In this document: positions 1 to 8,297 of the stretch, one piece after another
Layout of the letters: each line of letters starts with the position of its first letter
Numbering within the stretch: position 1 is the stretch's first letter
Assembly: GCA_019424965.1 (NCBI GenBank)
Contig: JAHYYL010000007.1
Coordinates: 19,832-83,831 of the forward strand
Reading direction: 5' to 3'
Length of the DNA: 64,000 nucleotides
From: Collinsella sp.
GTDB lineage: Bacteria; Actinomycetota; Coriobacteriia; Coriobacteriales; Coriobacteriaceae
Notes under the pieces: generated by a model
The model's input: only the letters and a program-made list of their open reading frames with translations
Databases searched by the model: none
Told to the model about the DNA's origin: nothing
Made by a program: the position numbers and the translations under genes

Positions 1-847
1 GGTCCTCCAGACGAGCCGCGGCAAGCGCACCAATAAATGTATCGCCCGCGGCCGTCGTATCAACCACCGCGCTCGAAAGCGCCGGCATGCGCAGCGGCTC
101 GCCGTCATCGCCAAGCGTAACCGAGCCAGCGCCACCCAACGTGATGACCGCAGCTCCGGCACCCTTGGCGAGCAGGGCATTGAGCGCCGCGACGCAGCTC
201 GCATCATCCGCGGGCAAGATGCCCGTCAGCACCTGGCACTCAGTCTCGTTGGGGCAGACCAGGTCGACTGCAGACCAGACATCCGCAGGCAACTCACAGG
301 CAGGCGCTGGATTAAAGACCGTATAGAACCCCAGCTCGTGAGCGCAAACAAGCGCCTCGGCAGTCGCCGCAAGGTCACATTCGCCCTGGGCGATAAAGAC
401 GCTTCCGGCAGCCGGGACAATCTCGCTGGCGTCGCCGTCGAGCTCATCGGCCACCAGACGTCTCAGCGCGCGGGCAACGTCCTCGCCCGCAAGCGCATGA
501 TTGGCGCCCGGCGACAGCACGATGCGGTTGTCGCCCTCACAGCGAATGATGGTCGCCGTTCCCGTCTCCACATCATCGCGACGCGCCACAAAGTCACAGT
601 CCACGCCAGCATCTTGGAGCCCCGCCACGAGCGACGTGCCAAACGCATCGCGCCCGACCGCGCCGATCATGCACGTGCGCGCGCCCATGTGCGCAGCTGC
701 CACGGCCTGGTTGGCACCCTTGCCGCCGGCATTGCCGATAAATCCGCTGCCGCCGACGGTCTCGCCCGCACGCGGCATGCGCTCGCACGCCACCGAAAGG
801 TCCATGTTCATGCTGCCGAACACCGCAACGATGCCGCAATCTGCCAT
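1..847 (-). CDS. rbsK: Ribokinase, PfkB family (3' end outside window)
   Basis: The reverse strand reads from an ATG at 847 without a stop to the window edge, giving 282 residues of a PfkB-fold sugar kinase. The N-terminus has the ribokinase pattern FGSMNMDLSV, then GGKGANQAVAAA, the first PfkB signature with the substrate-binding GGKGxNQA. Near the window edge, AAGDTFIGAL carries the catalytic Asp of the second signature (DTxGAGD variant TTAAGDT). The expected reaction is ATP-dependent phosphorylation of D-ribose to ribose 5-phosphate in the cytosol; another pentose or nucleoside is possible because PfkB specificities overlap. A GGAGG ribosome binding site precedes the ATG. The gene is divergent from the acyltransferase gene that starts at 1034. 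Roughly 20-30 C-terminal residues lie outside the window. Confidence 0.9.
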   Translation of the reverse strand, partial: MADCGIVAVFGSMNMDLSVACERMPRAGETVGGSGFIGNAGGKGANQAVAAAHMGARTCMIGAVGRDAFGTSLVAGLQDAGVDCDFVARRDDVETGTATIIRCEGDNRIVLSPGANHALAGEDVARALRRLVADELDGDASEIVPAAGSVFIAQGECDLAATAEALVCAHELGFYTVFNPAPACELPADVWSAVDLVCPNETECQVLTGILPADDASCVAALNALLAKGAGAAVITLGGAGSVTLGDDGEPLRMPALSSAVVDTTAAGDTFIGALAAARLED

Positions 848-1033
848 GGAAACCTCCTCGTCCGCGGGCTCTGCGCCCGCTGTTGGCCGTCAATCGTGCG
901 CTCTCGCGCCTCTATAACTTTAGTTCACTTTGATGTGGACGCGCGCTTGAGCTTGCGCCGGCAGCAAGCATTCACAGGGGCAGGCGGCTACAATGAAGGC
1001 GTGCTGATTATTCTCGTCATTGGATGAAGTTTT

Positions 1034-3250
1034 ATGGAACAATTCCCGCGATCGAGCTCGCGCAGCTCACGCCACGCGAGCGATCAACGAGCGCCGCACG
1101 AACGTTCGCGCGCTAACCGACAAGCCACCGAGCCGAGCCGCGCCGCAGGCTCTCATCGCGTGCCCGCCAACAAGGGTGACCGCACCAACAGCACCGCAAA
1201 AGAACAGGCGCCCACGCGCCCCAAATCTCGCTATATCCCCGCCCTCGACGGCTTGCGCACGCTTGCCGTCGTCGCAGTGGTGCTCTATCACCTCAACCTC
1301 ACGTGGGCTCAGGGCGGCCTGCTCGGCGTCACGATCTTCTTTGTGCTTTCGGGCTATCTGATCACGCGCCTGCTGCTCAACGAAGTCGCTAAGACCGGCC
1401 GCATCGACCTTAAGAGCTTCTGGATTCGCCGCATCCGTCGCCTGGTCCCCGCCGTGGTAACGGTAGTGTTCGTGACCTGCGCGCTGTGCACCATCTTTAA
1501 CCACGTGATGCTCACCAAGATGCGCCCCGACATCCTGCCGTCGCTGTTGTTCTTCAACAACTGGTGGCAGATTGCCCAAAACGTCTCGTACTTCAATGCT
1601 CTGGGCGACCCCTCGCCGCTCACGCACTTTTGGTCGCTTGCCATCGAGGAACAGTTCTACCTGATTTGGCCGCCACTGCTGTTTGCCATGGTATCCATGC
1701 ATGTGAGCAAGCCCAACACGCGCCGCGTGGTTCTGGGCCTTGCCGCGGTATCTGCCCTCGCCATGATGGTGCTTTACAACCCTGCCGCCGACCCCAGCCG
1801 CGTGTACTACGGCACCGACACCCGCGTGTTCTCGCTGCTGCTGGGTGCCTGGATGGCCTTTATCCCCGATCGCGACCTGGCGCCGGTGCGTCTCGCTCAT
1901 CGTTTGGGACTCAATCGCCTGGCTGGCGCCGCCAAGCATGGCAAGAACGCCGAGGGCAAGCCTGACAAGAAGGTCGACGAATCAGCCGAGACCGCCCCGG
2001 CACAGCCGAGCGCCCTCGTACGCTTTTGGTCCTCGCCCGCGTCCATCGATGTGTTGGGTGTCGTGGGCCTGGCTGGCCTTGCCACCATGGTCGCGCTCAC
2101 CAACGGCTACACCGCGTTTCAGTATCGCGGCGGCACGCTGTTATGCTCCATCCTCACGCTCATGGTCATCGCGGCCTGCGTGCAGCCCCAGGGAATGGTT
2201 GCCCGCGCGCTGTCCGCCGAGCCGCTCGTGTGGGTTGGCAAGCGCTCGTACAGTATCTATCTGTGGCACTATCCACTGCTGCTGCTTATGAACCCGGTCG
2301 CCAACATCAGCGATACGCCCTGGTGGCAGTACATCTTGCAGGTACTTGTGGTGGTCGCCGTAGCCGAGTGCTCCTATCGCTTTATCGAAACACCGTTTAG
2401 GAAGGGCGCCTTCGGCCGCACTGTCGCCGAATTCCGCGATGGCACCACCACGCCCGCCAACTGGGCACGCGCGCACGTCCCTGTCTGCGCAGCCTGCACT
2501 GTCGTGTTGGTCGTTGCACTGGGCGGCCTGATCTTTGTGCCCGAAACGTCTGCACTGAGCGGCGAGGGCGCAGAAGTTCTGAACAAGGAAGCCAAAAACA
2601 CCGCGCCCACCGACCAGCAGGCGGCCGACGACACCGACAAGGACAACGACGGCTTCCCCGATGGCCCCTACGACCTGTTGATGATCGGTGACTCCGTGTC
2701 GCTGCGCGCCGTTGATTCCTTTGACGATGTGTTCCCGCACAGCCATATCGATGCCGAAAAGGGTCGCCAGTTTGATGCGGGCCGCGCGACATTTGAGGGC
2801 TATATCCAGCAGAACCTTGCCGGCAAGATCGTGGTCTTTGCCCTGGGCACCAACGGTTTGGTAACGGACGCCCAGGTCGATGCGATCATGGCCGACGCCG
2901 GCGAGCAGCGTATTGTCGTATTTGTAAACACGCGTAGCCCGCAGCCGTGGGTCGGGTCCACGAACCAGGCCATCGCCAACGCCGCCACGCGCTACAAGAA
3001 TGTACGCGTTATCGACTGGTACGGATATAGTGCCAACCGCAATGATCTGTTCGATGGCGATGGCACGCACCTCTCGAACGCGGGTGTGACCGAGTACCTT
3101 AAGCTCATCCACGATGCCGTCAAGAAGGACCTGCCCGTGCATCCCGAGGATCACGTTAACGATCCGCAGCCGGCGGCTGTCAAATCCGCTGCCGATGCAC
3201 TCGTCAGCGCCCTCGCCTACAAACCGCACAAGCTAGGCACCGACAAGTAA
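1034..3250 (+). CDS. OatA-like membrane acyltransferase with extracellular SGNH domain
   Basis: This 738-residue protein has the two-domain layout of OatA-type O-acetyltransferases. A basic, low-complexity cytoplasmic N-terminus (1-60) is followed by an acyltransferase-3 membrane domain starting at YIPALDGLRTLAV, with the conserved His in LYHLN and the FFVLSGYLITRLL segment. After about ten membrane segments comes a single helix near residue 490 and an SGNH hydrolase domain. Its catalytic residues are visible: Ser554 in GDSV, the GTNG block, and Asp676/His679 in DGTH. In OatA the membrane half moves acetyl groups across the membrane and the SGNH half transfers them to peptidoglycan MurNAc, giving lysozyme resistance. 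Another surface polymer could be the acceptor. The ATG at 1034 has only a weak upstream GGA. Confidence 0.88.
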   Translation: MEQFPRSSSRSSRHASDQRAPHERSRANRQATEPSRAAGSHRVPANKGDRTNSTAKEQAPTRPKSRYIPALDGLRTLAVVAVVLYHLNLTWAQGGLLGVTIFFVLSGYLITRLLLNEVAKTGRIDLKSFWIRRIRRLVPAVVTVVFVTCALCTIFNHVMLTKMRPDILPSLLFFNNWWQIAQNVSYFNALGDPSPLTHFWSLAIEEQFYLIWPPLLFAMVSMHVSKPNTRRVVLGLAAVSALAMMVLYNPAADPSRVYYGTDTRVFSLLLGAWMAFIPDRDLAPVRLAHRLGLNRLAGAAKHGKNAEGKPDKKVDESAETAPAQPSALVRFWSSPASIDVLGVVGLAGLATMVALTNGYTAFQYRGGTLLCSILTLMVIAACVQPQGMVARALSAEPLVWVGKRSYSIYLWHYPLLLLMNPVANISDTPWWQYILQVLVVVAVAECSYRFIETPFRKGAFGRTVAEFRDGTTTPANWARAHVPVCAACTVVLVVALGGLIFVPETSALSGEGAEVLNKEAKNTAPTDQQAADDTDKDNDGFPDGPYDLLMIGDSVSLRAVDSFDDVFPHSHIDAEKGRQFDAGRATFEGYIQQNLAGKIVVFALGTNGLVTDAQVDAIMADAGEQRIVVFVNTRSPQPWVGSTNQAIANAATRYKNVRVIDWYGYSANRNDLFDGDGTHLSNAGVTEYLKLIHDAVKKDLPVHPEDHVNDPQPAAVKSAADALVSALAYKPHKLGTDK

Positions 3251-3329
3251 CGCGCAGCCAAATCTGCTTCCACCCGCAGCAAACAACCCAAAATCGCTCT
3301 TTTCGAGCCGACTCCGAGAGGCCGTGGGC

Positions 3330-3365
3330 AAAAAACAGGCCGCAGCCCATGGCGGTGACCTGTTT
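3330..3365 (-). terminator. Rho-independent terminator after the Mg transporter operon
   Basis: Read on the minus strand, a hairpin with outer stem CAGG/CCTG and inner stem CCGC/GCGG is followed by TTTTTTG. It lies 18 bases past the stop of the NRAMP-related gene and also sits at the convergent end of the acyltransferase gene. Confidence 0.7.
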
Positions 3366-3382
3366 AGAGTCCAAAAGAAGCG

Positions 3383-4645
3383 CTATGCGCTGTAGCCCAT
3401 CGCCTGCAGCACAAACATGACGACCGTCAGCACTGTAATCACACCGATAGTCGCCCACGTGAGCACATTCCACACGCGGCCGTTGCGGTTGGCGCCCATA
3501 ATGTGTCGATCGGCGGCAATAAGCACCTGGAACACCAGGACCACAGGCAAAAGCACGCCGTTGATGACCTGCGAGGTCATCATAATCTGGAACAGGTCGA
3601 CGCCGGGCATGAGCACCAGCACGGCAGAGATGCCAATGATAGCCGTAATAATGCCGCGATAGACCGGGGCCTCGTCCCAGCTGCGATCGGCACCGCGCTC
3701 CCAGCCAAATGCCTCGCAGATAGCGCTGGACGTAACGCCCGGAAGCACGCAGGCGGCCAAGAAGCTCGCCGCGACCAGGCCCGAGGCAAACAGCACCGTG
3801 GACCACTGGCCCGCGATGGGCTCCAACGCGCGGGCGGCGTCGGCAGCATCGCTGATCTGAATGCCCGCAGGGAACAGTACCGTACCGGTCGTTATGATAA
3901 TAAAGCCGGCAATGACATCGGCGGCGATCGAGCCGCTCACGGTATCAATGCGCTGCAGCACGATATCGTCCTCACCCGCATTCTTATCGACCACGTTGTT
4001 CTGCGCCAAGAAGATCATCCACGGCGCGATGGTGGTGCCGATCGTTGCGACCACAAGCGACACGTAACTGGGGTCGTTTTGGATGTTGGGCACAACCAGG
4101 TCGACCGCCACCTCGCCCCAGCTGGGACCAGCCATAAATGCAGCGACGATGTAGGTCACAAACACGCAGCTCACCAGCAGCAGAATCTTCTCGATGCGCT
4201 GGAAGCTGCCCGACATGGTAAGCATCCAAACCAGCAGCGCCACGAGCGGCACCGAGATGCTCGCCGGCACGCCAAAGAGGGCAAGACCGCTCGCGATACC
4301 CGCAAACTCTGAGATGGTAACGGCCGTGTTGGCGATCAGCAGCGCCGCCATGGCCAGCACGCTCCTGCGCACGCCAAAGCGCTCGCGGATGAGCGAAGCC
4401 AGGCCCTTGCCTGTGACGCAGCCACAACGCGCCGCAGTCTCCTGCGTCACGATGAGCAGCACGGTCATGACAGGAAGCATCCACAGCATCTTGTAGCCAT
4501 AGCTGGCACCGGCGCTGGAATACGTGGCGATGCCGCCGGCGTCATTGCCCGAAAGCGCCGCCAGAAGGCCAGGGCCCATGGCGCCAAAGATGGCCGCGAT
4601 GGTCAACTTTTGCTTGGTGTTCGCCTTTTGCTTCGTGTTTTGCAC
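3383..4645 (-). CDS. NRAMP-related divalent cation transporter, probable Mg2+ type (NRMT)
   Basis: A 420-residue membrane protein with about 11 helices and the SLC11/NRAMP fold. The metal-site motifs are not those of Mn/Fe transporters. Helix 1 reads NDAGG (residues 34-38) where classical NRAMPs have DPGN. Helix 6 reads IAPWM (206-210) where the family has the MPH motif that supplies the soft methionine ligand. From memory, these are the changes that define the NRAMP-related magnesium transporters, structurally studied from Eggerthella lenta, another coriobacterium. Mg2+ uptake is therefore the likely role. I chose a GTG start at 4645, 8 bases after the stop of the MgtE-like gene and just after AGGTGG; the longer reading starting at 4708 would overlap that gene and lacks homologous sequence. 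It is co-transcribed with the MgtE-like gene. Confidence 0.85.
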   Translation of the reverse strand: MQNTKQKANTKQKLTIAAIFGAMGPGLLAALSGNDAGGIATYSSAGASYGYKMLWMLPVMTVLLIVTQETAARCGCVTGKGLASLIRERFGVRRSVLAMAALLIANTAVTISEFAGIASGLALFGVPASISVPLVALLVWMLTMSGSFQRIEKILLLVSCVFVTYIVAAFMAGPSWGEVAVDLVVPNIQNDPSYVSLVVATIGTTIAPWMIFLAQNNVVDKNAGEDDIVLQRIDTVSGSIAADVIAGFIIITTGTVLFPAGIQISDAADAARALEPIAGQWSTVLFASGLVAASFLAACVLPGVTSSAICEAFGWERGADRSWDEAPVYRGIITAIIGISAVLVLMPGVDLFQIMMTSQVINGVLLPVVLVFQVLIAADRHIMGANRNGRVWNVLTWATIGVITVLTVVMFVLQAMGYSA

Positions 4646-4653
4646 GCGACCAC

Positions 4654-6498
4654 CTAACCCATGACCGACATGGCAAGCAGCACCGCGGCGATGCAGTACG
4701 CCACGCACGAAATCATGACGGCAATGACGTTCATGGCGGTGCCCGACGTATTGAGGTCGTGCTCATCACGCCAGAACAGCACCATCAGGTAAATCACGGC
4801 GCTCATGTTGCCAATCAGACAAACGATGGCCGCGATGTTAAAGCAGCCGGTAAAGAGTTGCTCCTCAAACATAGGCGCGTCGAGGAACGCGGCGGTGCGC
4901 ACCAGTTGGGCGCACAGGTAGGTCACGAGCGACAGAATTAAGCCCATGCCCGTACTCTGGAAGAAGAACCCCAGATACGGCTTGGGCTCATCGTCATGGC
5001 CGTCGTACTCCAGGAAGTAATTCTTGACGAACGACACCATGCGCGAGGCAGCCAACAACACGAGCGGCATGGCGCACATGGGAAACACCACCAGATGCGC
5101 AGAGCCCAGCGCCGTTCCCAGCACTGTTGCCATGATGCACGAGGCAATACCCCACACGACAACCCAGTACTGGCGATGCACAAACCAGCTGAGCACATTC
5201 GTCGAGTCGTCGGACGCGCTATCGCCCGAACCGACGCCTGCGATCTGCAGGTCCTCCTGGTGCTCCTCGGCGATAACGTCCATGGCGTCGTCAAAGGTCA
5301 CGATACCCAAGATGTGACGGTTCTCGTCGCAAACGGGGATGGCGACCAGGTCGTACTTGGTCATCTCGTCCGTTACGTCTTCCTGGTCATCGTCGGGCGA
5401 CACATACACCAGGTCGCGATAGGCCAGCTGGCCCAGCGTGGCATCGCGGTCGGCCACGATGAGCGTGCGCAGCGAAAGGACGCCGGTGAGCATGCCGCTC
5501 GGGTCCTCGGTATAGACATAGTAGACGCTCTCGAAGTCCTCATCGAGCTTGCGGATCGCCTCGATGGCGTCACCGACCGTCGCCGTGGCGGGCAGGGAGA
5601 CAAACTCCGAGGTCATGATACGGCCGGCGGTGTTGTCCTCATAGCCCAGCAGGTTACGAATCGCCTTCTCCTCCTGAACGCCCATCAGGCGCAGAAGCTT
5701 CTCGGCCTTCTCGTAATCGAGCTCGTCGATCAGGTCGGCGGCGTCGTCCGGGTCCATCATGGCCAGCATCGACGATGCGTCCGTGTCGGACAGACCCTCG
5801 AGCATCTCGGTCATAAGCTCGTCGTCATCGAACTCCGAGATGGCCTCGGCGGCCTGGGCGGTATCGAGTTGCGCGAACACCTGCGCACGCAGGCGCGGGT
5901 CGAGTTGCTCGATAATGTCAGCAATGTCGGCAGGGTGCAGCTCGCCGAGCGTCTTGTGCGACACCGAAAGCTGGATGTTCTTAGTCGAACGGTCGAGCAG
6001 GTCCATGTAGGACCAGGCGATGATGTCCTCGCCGAGCGGTTTGCCCAGGTGCTTCATAAAGCTCTCGACGACATGCTCGAGTGCGGGGCTGATCGCGCGC
6101 AGCAGGCCGCGGGCGCCGACTTCGGCACCCAGCAGACGCAGCTGATTTTCGCCCGACATGGAAAACTTGATGTCGTTTACGCGCACGACCTTCATGCCCT
6201 GCGTGTCGACAATCTGCTTGTTGAGCACATCGCGGGCGAGCAAGAGTTCGGTCGGCTGCAGGTACGAAAAACGGATTTCGGTGGCCGGCGACTTAAGGTG
6301 CACACCCGTCTCGTCGATACGGTCGACCCATTTGCGCCAGCTGATCATAAAAGGCGTCTTGCCGGGTCCGCGGAACGCGAGCGACGTCACGTGCGGAAAA
6401 ACTTCGCCGGTAGCAATGCCAAAATCGTTCACAACGCCGAGCTTTTCGCCATCGACGTCCAAGACCGGCAGCTTGAGCATCTCACTCAGATAATTCAC
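4654..6498 (-). CDS. MgtE-like protein: PRC-barrel, MgtE-N, CBS pair and five membrane helices
   Basis: This 614-residue protein begins with PRC-barrel-like segments (residues 5-70 and about 95-130), continues with an MgtE-type superhelical N domain (about 160-285, acidic, with ADIADIIEQLDP and DADDAADLIDELD-like repeats), then a CBS-domain pair (about 290-430). It ends in five hydrophobic helices (about 440-614). In MgtE the N and CBS domains sense cytosolic Mg2+ and gate the pore. The cytosolic part fits that well. The membrane part lacks the GGNxGTQ-type pore motif of classical MgtE, so it may be a divergent channel or a Mg-responsive partner of the downstream NRAMP-related transporter. 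The start is GTG at 6498 behind GGGGAG. A leader of about 200 bases precedes it. Confidence 0.8.
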   Translation of the reverse strand: MNYLSEMLKLPVLDVDGEKLGVVNDFGIATGEVFPHVTSLAFRGPGKTPFMISWRKWVDRIDETGVHLKSPATEIRFSYLQPTELLLARDVLNKQIVDTQGMKVVRVNDIKFSMSGENQLRLLGAEVGARGLLRAISPALEHVVESFMKHLGKPLGEDIIAWSYMDLLDRSTKNIQLSVSHKTLGELHPADIADIIEQLDPRLRAQVFAQLDTAQAAEAISEFDDDELMTEMLEGLSDTDASSMLAMMDPDDAADLIDELDYEKAEKLLRLMGVQEEKAIRNLLGYEDNTAGRIMTSEFVSLPATATVGDAIEAIRKLDEDFESVYYVYTEDPSGMLTGVLSLRTLIVADRDATLGQLAYRDLVYVSPDDDQEDVTDEMTKYDLVAIPVCDENRHILGIVTFDDAMDVIAEEHQEDLQIAGVGSGDSASDDSTNVLSWFVHRQYWVVVWGIASCIMATVLGTALGSAHLVVFPMCAMPLVLLAASRMVSFVKNYFLEYDGHDDEPKPYLGFFFQSTGMGLILSLVTYLCAQLVRTAAFLDAPMFEEQLFTGCFNIAAIVCLIGNMSAVIYLMVLFWRDEHDLNTSGTAMNVIAVMISCVAYCIAAVLLAMSVMG

Positions 6499-6793
6499 TG
6501 GTGCTCCCCATCATTATCCCTTCGGACTGCGGCCATGTCGGCACGCCGTCCGTGGACTTTTAGATATGTATACGCATGCGCGGGCGGCACGCCGCTCGGC
6601 GCTCACACCCCGTGCATGCGCAAGAAGCACCCGCATGGGGTCATCGACTGTATGGTCGAGGTTTGGATTTCACCTGCAACCTTTCTCTTGACCCTTGTTA
6701 TCCGCAGTAACTATAGCATCAGCATCACGCCGTGGCGCCAAATTTATGCTCCAAACATCGCAGGCATATCAAACGCTGATGCATCCGTGACAT
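6499..6793 (-). promoter_or_regulatory. Long leader/promoter region of the Mg transport operon
   Basis: This gene-free stretch lies between the MgtE-like start and the deacetylase-like stop. On the minus strand TATAGT occurs at about 6711-6716, a plausible -10 box, but no good -35 box is seen. Between it and the GTG start are about 200 bases with several GC-rich inverted segments (for example ACCCC and GGGGT around GCATGC near 6605-6645). That length and structure allow an RNA control element. I could not match it to the M-box (ykoK) Mg2+ riboswitch consensus. Confidence 0.35.
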
Positions 6794-6820
6794 AGTCATT
6801 GGGGACGTTCTTACATGACT
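6794..6820. repeat. REP-like element, GGGGAC family, single unit
   Basis: The unit AGTCAT-TGGGGACGTTCTTAC-ATGACT has 6-bp inverted ends around a GGGGAC core. The same 27-base layout occurs at 15244-15270, with relatives at 15335-15363 and 18850-19024. The stop codon of the NodB-like gene (6819-6821) overlaps its right end. Confidence 0.75.
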
Positions 6821-8225
6821 AGTCTGTGGTGTCATCATCCTCGGCGAGTTGGGGGAACACGGCGTTTTTGGGCATGGTGACCTTCGTCAGCGAGGTGAGC
6901 TTTTTGCTCAGCGATGTATCCGTCTTGACCAGATCGCTCAACGTCACGATTTTGTAGCCGCCGGCAATAAGCCCGTCGATAATCTGCGGCAGCGCCTCGA
7001 GCGTCTGCTCGGCACATTCATCGTTGTCGGTCAGCAGCACAATGTTGCCCGGCGTCACCGAATCGAGCACCGTCGAGACCTGCTCGTCGGCACCGTTGAG
7101 CAGCCAGTCGCCCGAATCGATATTCCACGAGACCACGGCAGACACCAGGTCCATCGCATCAATCCAGTTTTGCTCGTCAAAGGCTGCGTAGGGAGCACGC
7201 AAAAGCATCGTCGACGTTCCGGTCGCGGACTTGATCGCCTCGGTACCCTTCGAAACCTGCTCGCGCACCGCATCGCGGTCCTTGCCCTTGAGCGATTCGT
7301 CGCTGTAACTGTTGGAGCCGACCTCGCAGCCGGCATCGACAATCGCCTTGGCAGTAGCAGGCGAGGCCTCGGCCGCATCACCCGACAGGAAGAACGTCGC
7401 GGTGACGCCCTTTTCCTTGAGCACCTGCAAGATCTGCTTGGTCGCTCCGCTCGGGCCCTCATCAAACGTCAGCGCCACGTACTTTTCGTTGCCCTTGGGC
7501 GCCACGCTCGCGCACTCGACCACGCAATCGGTGGCGGGCACGACCTCGCCGCGGTCCTGTGTCTTGCCCGACTGCTCGCCGACCCACACCTCAGAGCGAC
7601 CCTGGATACCCCACGTCTTAACGTACTCGATGGCACCCGTGCCCTCGACCTTGAGCTTGGGCTCGATAACCGTCGCCTGGACCTCGTGCTTCTCGTACGT
7701 GTCGCGGCCATCTTTGACCGTCACCTTCTCGCCGCCCGTAAGCTCGCGGCTTTTCCACTTGCCCTGTTTTATGCGCTTGCCGTCCACCTTTACCGACAGC
7801 TTTTCGCCGCCATGGCGGGTCAGCACGCTGTCGTCAACAGCCAGCAGATCCCCGGCGTCGTAGGCATCGGTCAGCTCCTGGTCGTCGATGAGATTTTGCA
7901 GCGTAGAGCCGACGCGCACCGCAGTCTCCTGGCCATTGAGGACGACATCCACGCTGCGGTTGACGTAGCCCACGACGGCAGCGATAAACAGCACGAGCGC
8001 GCAACCCACGGCGATGAGCGCATAGGGCAGGCGAGACGGACGACGGGGTGTGCGGCCGTTGCCGATGCGAGCGCTACGGTCGCTAAAGCCGCGACTATGG
8101 TTGAGATACATCGCGCCGGGCTTACGGTGACGCTTGCGCTGACCGCTGGGCAACTGCCCCAGATCGCGGCGCGCCGTCGGACGCGCGTCCGAGCGTCCGT
8201 GTGAATATGATCCGTTTTGGCGCAT
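6819..8225 (-). CDS. Membrane-anchored NodB-fold protein lacking metal-binding histidines (probable pseudo-deacetylase)
   Basis: A 468-residue protein: a basic cytoplasmic tail, one membrane helix at about 68-88, a DUF348/G5-like beta-rich region (about 92-200) and a polysaccharide deacetylase (NodB) domain (about 248-435). The fold motifs are recognisable but the catalytic residues have changed. Motif 1 is TFDEGP (253-258), with Glu256 replacing the metal-binding Asp. Motif 2 is GSNSYSDE (303-310), with Asn305 and Asp309 in place of both metal-binding histidines. Motif 3 is RAPY. Motif 5 has Thr399 where the catalytic His is expected (VLLTD). It is therefore probably not an active peptidoglycan deacetylase and may bind cell wall instead. 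The ATG at 8225 follows GGGAGGG. Confidence 0.82.
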   Translation of the reverse strand: MRQNGSYSHGRSDARPTARRDLGQLPSGQRKRHRKPGAMYLNHSRGFSDRSARIGNGRTPRRPSRLPYALIAVGCALVLFIAAVVGYVNRSVDVVLNGQETAVRVGSTLQNLIDDQELTDAYDAGDLLAVDDSVLTRHGGEKLSVKVDGKRIKQGKWKSRELTGGEKVTVKDGRDTYEKHEVQATVIEPKLKVEGTGAIEYVKTWGIQGRSEVWVGEQSGKTQDRGEVVPATDCVVECASVAPKGNEKYVALTFDEGPSGATKQILQVLKEKGVTATFFLSGDAAEASPATAKAIVDAGCEVGSNSYSDESLKGKDRDAVREQVSKGTEAIKSATGTSTMLLRAPYAAFDEQNWIDAMDLVSAVVSWNIDSGDWLLNGADEQVSTVLDSVTPGNIVLLTDNDECAEQTLEALPQIIDGLIAGGYKIVTLSDLVKTDTSLSKKLTSLTKVTMPKNAVFPQLAEDDDTTD

Positions 8226-8246
8226 GTGCCCTCCCCCATAAACACA

Positions 8247-8276
8247 GCGAGCCGGAGCAGCATGTCTCCGGCTCGC
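8247..8276 (-). terminator. Hairpin after the PRC-barrel gene
   Basis: The arms GCGAGCCGGAG (8247-8257) and CTCCGGCTCGC (8266-8276) form a perfect 11-bp stem between the PRC-barrel stop and the NodB-like start. The minus-strand T-run after it is short (GTGTTTA), so it may be a weak terminator or a processing site. Confidence 0.5.
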
Positions 8277-8297
8277 CTCCCATCATTTGGTACGTCG

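Noticed and set aside
6499..6793. M-box Mg2+ riboswitch in front of the MgtE-like gene
   Set aside because: The characteristic GTTAGGTGAGGCTCC-type core and the following conserved stems could not be found on the minus strand; only a leader of unknown structure can be claimed.
4996..6795. 599-residue plus-strand open frame through the MgtE-like gene
   Set aside because: Composition (His/Arg/Val/Gln-rich) is that of an antisense frame; the minus strand encodes clear MgtE-N and CBS domains.
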